Of a stretch of 64,000 bases of DNA, positions 59,780 to 64,000 are shown piece by piece (position 1 is the first letter of the stretch; every line of letters begins with the position of its first letter). Made by a program: the position numbers and the translations under genes. The notes under the pieces were generated by a model, which saw nothing but the letters and a program-made list of their open reading frames with translations, ran no database searches and had not been told where the DNA came from. The DNA lies in NCBI RefSeq assembly GCF_001953745.1, contig NZ_LWLN01000001.1:682001-746000 (forward strand), given 5' to 3'. The stretch comes from Natrinema saccharevitans. Lineage in GTDB: Archaea; Halobacteriota; Halobacteria; Halobacteriales; Natrialbaceae.

Positions 59780-60174
59780 CTACCGCTGCGAACGGAGTCG
59801 TCGGCGAACTAGACTCTCCCGATCGATCGTGAGAGTTCGGAAAATCGCATGACTGCGACGGCCTATTATTGACATTTATGACCTAGTACTGTATGGAGAA
59901 CTCGGCACGATCGGTGCGACCGAACCCCGATCGGCCCCGAAACGAGGGCGATCGAAGGCGGTTCGTCGCTTGCAAGCGCTGGCGCGCGCTTCGCAGTGAA
60001 CGTTCGGGCAGCCAGTGCCGCGTTCGTCACGGAACGATAGATGTGAAGCCATATTCGCCGTTGTAAGTGATCGATCGTTCAGTTCGATTCGGATCGTCGG
60101 CCGTCCCTCGAGGGCGGTCGCCGCGACGGGTAGACGTGCGTATTTTTATGTCGCCTCGTCGTAGGACCGACGGC
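59780..60174. other. Intergenic region between divergent leuA and ferritin-like genes
   Basis: About 400 nt. One small plus-strand ORF of 57 codons (59893-60066) reads Arg-rich and unlike a haloarchaeal protein, so it is not called. TATTTTTATG at 60141-60150, about 28 nt before the ATG at 60175, is a plausible TATA box for the next gene. Confidence 0.4.
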
Positions 60175-60630
60175 ATGACGACCGACGAGATCACCGACCT
60201 GCTGACCGGAGCGTACATCGACGAACTCGAGACGGTGATGAACTACCAGACCAACGCGATCGTCCTCGACGGCATCCACGCCGAGGAGGTCAAGACGAGC
60301 CTGGAAGAGGACATCCAAGAGGAACTCGACCACGCCCGGATGCTCGGCGAACGGCTGAAACAGCTCGACGAATCCCCGCCGGGCTCGGAGTCGTTCGAGG
60401 CCAACCAGCACGGCCTCCAGCCGCCCGAAGACACCACCGACGTCCAGTCGGTCATCGAGGGGGTCCTCGAGGCCGAGGAGGACGCCATCGAGACCTACCG
60501 GTCGCTGATCGAGGCCGCGACGGAGGCCAACGATCCGGTCACGGAGGACGTGGCGGTGACGATCCTCGCCGACGAGGAGGCCCACCGGACGGAATTCCGC
60601 GGGTTCCAGAAGGAGTTCCCGATGGACTAA
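60175..60630 (+). CDS. Ferritin-like/rubrerythrin-fold protein
   Basis: A 151-residue four-helix protein. Paired iron-ligand patterns are seen: DELETVMNYQTNAIVLDG, EEVKTSLEEDIQEELDHARMLGERL (ExxH in EELDHA), EGVLEAEEDAIETYRSLIE and ILADEEAHRTEFRGF (ExxH in EEAH). It probably binds a di-iron centre and acts in iron storage or oxidative stress defence. The ATG at 60175 follows a TATA box by 28 nt. Confidence 0.85.
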   Translation: MTTDEITDLLTGAYIDELETVMNYQTNAIVLDGIHAEEVKTSLEEDIQEELDHARMLGERLKQLDESPPGSESFEANQHGLQPPEDTTDVQSVIEGVLEAEEDAIETYRSLIEAATEANDPVTEDVAVTILADEEAHRTEFRGFQKEFPMD

Positions 60631-60684
60631 TCTGCCCGACTTGATAGCCACCGCGAACGGTTGAAGACCGCGAGCGAACGGGTG

Positions 60685-60839
60685 CGCGGCGCTACGCGCC
60701 GCGGGAAGGCGAACGGCTCTGCCGTGAGCCAGTGAGCGAGCGGGCCGAGGAACCCTCGAAGCCGCGCCGGAGGCGCGGCTAAGGGGGTGACGAAGGCTTT
60801 TGATCGACATTTCCCCGAGGGCGCGCCGGAGGCGCGCCC
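60685..60839. repeat. Three GC-rich hairpins between two small genes
   Basis: CGCGGCG-CTACG-CGCCGCG (60685-60703), GCCGCGCC-GGA-GGCGCGGC (60761-60779) and GGGCGCGCC-GGA-GGCGCGCCC (60819-60839) are perfect hairpins; the last two share a GGA loop. They fill most of the 265-nt gap after the ferritin-like gene. They may act as transcription boundary structures or belong to a family of dispersed hairpins (also within coding sequence at 7176 and 41486). Confidence 0.55.
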
Positions 60840-60895
60840 GCAGAGCAAACGGTCGATGGCGAACGTTTTTCTCGTCGCGCTGCCATCCACGGCGC

Positions 60896-61186
60896 ATGAG
60901 CGATTTCGACCTCGACCTCCGAACCGTCGAGGAACACATCGACGACGAACTCGAGATCGAGGGCAGCATCGTGCTGGGCGTCCTCGACGGGGATACCCCG
61001 GCCGAGGAGTGGCTCGAGACGATCTCCAAGGGGAACGTCCTCGTGTTGAACGTCGAGGGCGACGTCAACGAGCTGGCCGCGGGGTTCGCGCGCGACGTCA
61101 GGGAGGAGGGTGGCAACCTCGTTCACTTCCGGGGGTTCCTGCTGGTGACGCCGCCGGGCGTGGACGTGAGTACCGAACGGCTCTAA
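60896..61186 (+). CDS. Small haloarchaeal protein (DUF5779-like)
   Basis: A 96-residue protein, MSDFDLDLRTVEEHIDDELEIEGSIVLGVLDGDTPAEEWL followed by VLVLNVEGDVNELAAGFARDV and FRGFLLVTPPGVDV. The alternating strands and helices suggest a compact alpha/beta fold. From memory it matches DUF5779, a haloarchaeal family of unknown function. The ATG at 60896 is preferred over upstream in-frame codons. Confidence 0.7.
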   Translation: MSDFDLDLRTVEEHIDDELEIEGSIVLGVLDGDTPAEEWLETISKGNVLVLNVEGDVNELAAGFARDVREEGGNLVHFRGFLLVTPPGVDVSTERL

Positions 61187-61540
61187 CTGTTCTCGAGACG
61201 AGCGAATCGAACGCCGTCGTTTCGCGATCATGGCGACGCGGAGGGACCGTCCTCCGCGGTCGATTCGGTCGCAGCGAGAGCGTCGTCCGTGTTCCCCTCG
61301 CGTTGCTCTCCAGCGCGCGCCACTGCGCGGTGGGTACAGCTCGGTACGATCGGAACGCACACCGCGGGAACAGTAGTTGAGAGGGCGATTTCGTTCTCCA
61401 GAGTGGTTCGAAAAACTCGCATTCGGGAGAGCCCTCAAATCTCTCGATCGTGAGTACCGTTTCAGACCGCCGTATTACGCGGATTTAGCGATGTATAGTT
61501 GTGATACGCTTATATCTTCTCTCGCCCTAGATCGTGTGTA
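61187..61540. other. Intergenic region with SDR promoter
   Basis: No gene is seen in these 354 nt. TTATAT at 61510-61515 lies about 28 nt before the ATG at 61541 and is the likely TATA box of the SDR gene, giving a leaderless message. Confidence 0.5.
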
Positions 61541-62314
61541 ATGTCCACATTACTCACAGACGACGTGGCAGTTGTTACCGGTGGTGCCAGCGGCAACGGA
61601 CGCGCGATTGCCCGTCGGTTCGCTTCGGAAGGAGCCGACATCGTTATCGCGGATATTCAGGCGTCGCCTCGCGAGGGTGGAGAACCAACGCACGAACTGA
61701 TCGAGGCCGAAACGCAGTCGAAGGCGACGTTCGTCGAGTGTGACGTCACGAACGCCGACGATCTCGAAGCGGCGATCGAGGCTGCCGAGGAGTTCGGTGG
61801 TGTCACCGTGATGGTGAACAACGCGGGAATCTTCCACGGCGAGGACTTCCTCGAAGTCGACGAAGACGAGTTCGATCGGATGATGGACATCAACGTCAAA
61901 GGCGTCTATTTCGGCGCGCAAGCGGCGGCAAAGCGGATGATCGAAGCCGATGGCGGACGAATCATCAACCTCTCGTCGGTCGCCGGCCTCGAGGGCTCGG
62001 GCGAGTTCATCACGTACTGTGGGACGAAAGGCGCCGTGCGACTACTCACGTATGCGATGGCGGCAAGGCTGGGACCCGACGGCGTTCGAGTGAACGCTAT
62101 CCATCCGGGGCTGATCGAGACGACGATGACGACTGATGACTACCCGATTATGGGTACGGACGCCGAAGAAGACTTCTTGCAGGCGATCCCGTCGCGGCGG
62201 GCGGGCCAACCTGAAGACGTCGCGGATGCGGCGCTGTACCTCGCAAGTGATCTCTCGGACTACGTAAACGGTGAATCGCTCGTCGTCGACGGCGGGATGA
62301 CGAACACACAGTAG
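61541..62314 (+). CDS. SDR family oxidoreductase
   Basis: A 257-residue classical SDR. Cofactor motif TGGASGNGRAIA (residue 15), the acidic residue in VIADIQ that suggests NAD preference, CDVTN, NNAGIFHGE, catalytic Ser in NLSSVAGLEG, YCGTKGAVRLL (YxxxK) and a VVDGGMTNTQ end. Codon use includes more T- and A-ending codons than neighbours. The substrate is unknown. Transcription probably starts at or near the ATG. Confidence 0.92.
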   Translation: MSTLLTDDVAVVTGGASGNGRAIARRFASEGADIVIADIQASPREGGEPTHELIEAETQSKATFVECDVTNADDLEAAIEAAEEFGGVTVMVNNAGIFHGEDFLEVDEDEFDRMMDINVKGVYFGAQAAAKRMIEADGGRIINLSSVAGLEGSGEFITYCGTKGAVRLLTYAMAARLGPDGVRVNAIHPGLIETTMTTDDYPIMGTDAEEDFLQAIPSRRAGQPEDVADAALYLASDLSDYVNGESLVVDGGMTNTQ

Positions 62315-62537
62315 CTGCTAAACGACGGTCACAGAGGGGAGTGACCGTTGGATCATTTTCCGTGTTGTACTGGTCGCACTATCCCACTGGCAGTCACCGT
62401 TTACCACGGCCGCTACTTGCCGTCGATCGACAGATGTTGATCGGCCATCTCTGGTCGGAGTGCAGTGATCGATTCGCGCGTGTAGTGATCGAACTGTCCT
62501 CCCCATTTCGCATAGAATTTTGAATAAAGAAACCGCG

Positions 62538-63227
62538 TTACGCTCTACTGGTAAACGTCAGGACGTGCCCGTCCGGGTCCCGAATCACGACCTCGTCGTC
62601 GGCCTCGCGCTCGAGCGAGCCGATCCGATCCCGAACCGCGGCGAGCGCCGCGGCCGGATCGTCGGTCTCGAACCCGAGATCGACGTGGACGCCGCCGCGG
62701 GCGTCGGCGATGCCGAGGTGGGGTTCCCACAGTTCCAGCGCCATCGGACCCTGCAGGCGTACGCGCTTGCGGTCGTCGCCCTCGTCGACCGCGTCGAACC
62801 CCAGCACCTCGTAGAACGCCTGTGCGCGCTCGAGGTCGCGGACCTCGAGGACGACCTCGAAGATCCCGTCGATGCCCGGCCCGGCCACGTCCCGTTGTCC
62901 GAGTTCGACGCAGTTGCCGTCGGGGTCGTACAGGTACAGCGATCGAGCGGGACCGAACTGTGCTTCCTCGAGGTCGTGGTCGGCGCTCAGTCGAACCCAC
63001 CAGTCGTCGTACTCGGCGTCGGGGATCGAGAACGCGAAATGGGTGTGGAGCCCGCCCCGCGGGACGCCGTCGGGACGGCGGACGACGAGGTCGGTGTCGC
63101 CGGCCGCGAAGACGACCTCGCGGGGGCCGCGCTCGCGGACGGTCAGGTCCAGTTCGTCCTCGTAGAACGCCGCTGCCGGCTCGAGGTACTTGGCCTCGAG
63201 CGCCAGCCAGGCCAGCCCGGATACCAT
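62538..63227 (-). CDS. VOC-family (glyoxalase/extradiol dioxygenase-like) protein, two domains
   Basis: A 229-residue protein with two vicinal-oxygen-chelate halves. The first has AWLALEAKYLEPAAAFYEDELDLTV, HTHFAFSIPDAEYD and SLYLYDPDGNCVEL; the second has VVLEVRDLERAQAFYEVLGF, GGVHVDLGFETDD and EVVIRDPDGHVLTF. His and Glu ligands for one metal can be found (His in HTHF, Glu in CVEL). Could be a dioxygenase or glyoxalase; substrate unknown. The ATG at 63227 is used. Confidence 0.88.
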   Translation of the reverse strand: MVSGLAWLALEAKYLEPAAAFYEDELDLTVRERGPREVVFAAGDTDLVVRRPDGVPRGGLHTHFAFSIPDAEYDDWWVRLSADHDLEEAQFGPARSLYLYDPDGNCVELGQRDVAGPGIDGIFEVVLEVRDLERAQAFYEVLGFDAVDEGDDRKRVRLQGPMALELWEPHLGIADARGGVHVDLGFETDDPAAALAAVRDRIGSLEREADDEVVIRDPDGHVLTFTSRA

Positions 63228-63369
63228 AGCCGACCGTACGGGCGACGGGCGCATAGAAGCGTCGCCGCGCTCCAGCGACCGAACCGGCCGACCGTCGGCC
63301 GTCGACAACGACGACCGCGTGAAGCGGGGTTTACCTACGTTTATGCGTCGGTGGCTCATAACACACGAC

Positions 63370-64000
63370 ATGAGTTTTCGCGCCGACGAACGAGCGACGG
63401 ACTTCCGAGAGATCGACCGATTCGACGGCGGCGTCGGCTGGATCGCCCACCCCGACGAGCGGATGCAGCGGGCCAGCCACGCCCTCGAGATCGACGGCGA
63501 GGTCTGGGTGATCGACCCGGTCGACGCCGAGGGGCTCGACGACCTCCTGGCCGAGTTCGGCGACGTGGCCGGCGTCGTCGTCGGACTCGACCGGCACAAA
63601 CGCGACGCCGCCGCGGTCGCGAACCGCCACGATGTCCCTGTCTATCTCCCCGAGTGGTTCGAGGGCGTCACCGGCGACATCGACGCCGCGGTCGCCCGGT
63701 TCGACGACGAACTCTCCGACACCGGGCTCCGGGCGATCACCGTCGTCGACAACCGCTTCTGGCAGGAGGTGGCCCTCTACAATCCGACCGACGGCACGTT
63801 CGTGATCCCCGAATCGGTCGGGACCGTCGACTACTTCCTGGCCGGCGACGAGACGCTCGGCGTCCATCCGGCCTTGCGGCTGAAACCGCCCCGGTCGGCG
63901 CTGCGCGGCGTCGCTCCCGAACGCGTTCTCGTCGGCCACGGTGCCGGCGTGATGGAGAACGCGGCGGCCGTCCTCGAGGCCGCGCTCTCTCGGTCCCGAA
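63370..64000 (+). CDS. MBL-fold-like protein with degenerate metal site (partial, runs off right edge)
   Basis: About 210 codons from the ATG at 63370 (MSFRADERATDFREIDRFDGGVGWIAHPDERMQR). The layout, ASHALEIDGEVWVIDPVDAEG, AGVVVGLDRHKRDAAAVANRH and VLVGHGAGVMENAA, follows the metallo-beta-lactamase fold, but the usual HxHxDH is replaced by DRHKRDA, so it may not bind two metals. It is probably a conserved haloarchaeal protein. The stop lies beyond the window. Confidence 0.6.
   Translation, partial: MSFRADERATDFREIDRFDGGVGWIAHPDERMQRASHALEIDGEVWVIDPVDAEGLDDLLAEFGDVAGVVVGLDRHKRDAAAVANRHDVPVYLPEWFEGVTGDIDAAVARFDDELSDTGLRAITVVDNRFWQEVALYNPTDGTFVIPESVGTVDYFLAGDETLGVHPALRLKPPRSALRGVAPERVLVGHGAGVMENAAAVLEAALSRSR

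Noticed and set aside
59893-60066. 57-codon plus-strand ORF upstream of the ferritin-like gene
   Set aside because: Strongly basic, Arg-rich composition and no recognisable motif; unlike real genes in this window.
1-64000. CRISPR arrays, rRNA genes or replication origins
   Set aside because: No regularly spaced repeats, rRNA sequence, Cdc6/Orc gene or origin-type repeat cluster was seen.

Overview
The window is GC-rich (roughly two thirds G+C by eye), densely coded and full of acidic proteins. It carries archaeal markers: archaeal ether-lipid synthesis (GGGP synthase), diphthine synthase, the archaeal CoA route (pantoate kinase plus 4-phosphopantoate--beta-alanine ligase), an LSm/L37e pair, Trm5, bacterio-opsin-activator-type HTH regulators, a HalOD1 protein and many TATA boxes 25-30 nt before start codons. 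It is a chromosomal segment of a haloarchaeon. The gene set would fit Natrinema/Haloterrigena relatives, but that placement is an impression.

Layout. 1-9.1 kb: HAD hydrolase and alpha-hydroxy-acid oxidase facing an SDR, then an F420-type flavin oxidoreductase, an AIR-synthase-like protein, a PAP2 phosphatase and a large Fe-S nuclease/helicase. 9.1-13.5 kb: small membrane proteins, a VapBC-like pair and a zincin. 13.8-19 kb: LSm-L37e, a threonine-synthase-like protein that lacks the PLP lysine, GGGP synthase, two HTH_10 regulators around a sirtuin. 19-31 kb: P450, AspS, a Tat-exported hydrolase, the two CoA genes flanking a 13-repeat DUF1508-type membrane protein, TyrS, BirA, a universal stress protein. 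31-40.3 kb: small haloarchaeal proteins, an odd formyltransferase-like protein, a 1386-residue secreted protein with a Gln-rich 23-residue repeat, and the biotin ECF transporter. 40.7-48.3 kb: tRNA-Thr(CGU) with a duplicated 3' end, Trm5, an arsenic operon (arsR-acr3-orf-arsC), Rieske protein, DphB, an alpha/beta hydrolase and a decayed MFS gene. 48.3-59.8 kb: branched-chain amino acid genes leuA, ilvB-ilvN-ilvC-orf-leuC-leuD and leuB, with about 3 kb of unrelated DNA between leuD and leuB. 60-64 kb: ferritin-like protein, small proteins, SDR, VOC protein and a partial MBL-like protein.

Most notable: three dispersed 82-85-bp palindromic elements whose arms co-vary; a possible attenuator (leaderless 28-codon ORF ending in rare Ile/Val codons at a hairpin) before ilvB; a leuA whose only plausible start is separated from its body by a one-base frameshift in a G6 tract; three stacked hairpins near 51.1 kb that look like an unannotated small RNA; and the Gln-rich repeat protein.

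All calls come from reading the sequence and translations. No database search was possible; family names such as DUF numbers are from memory.
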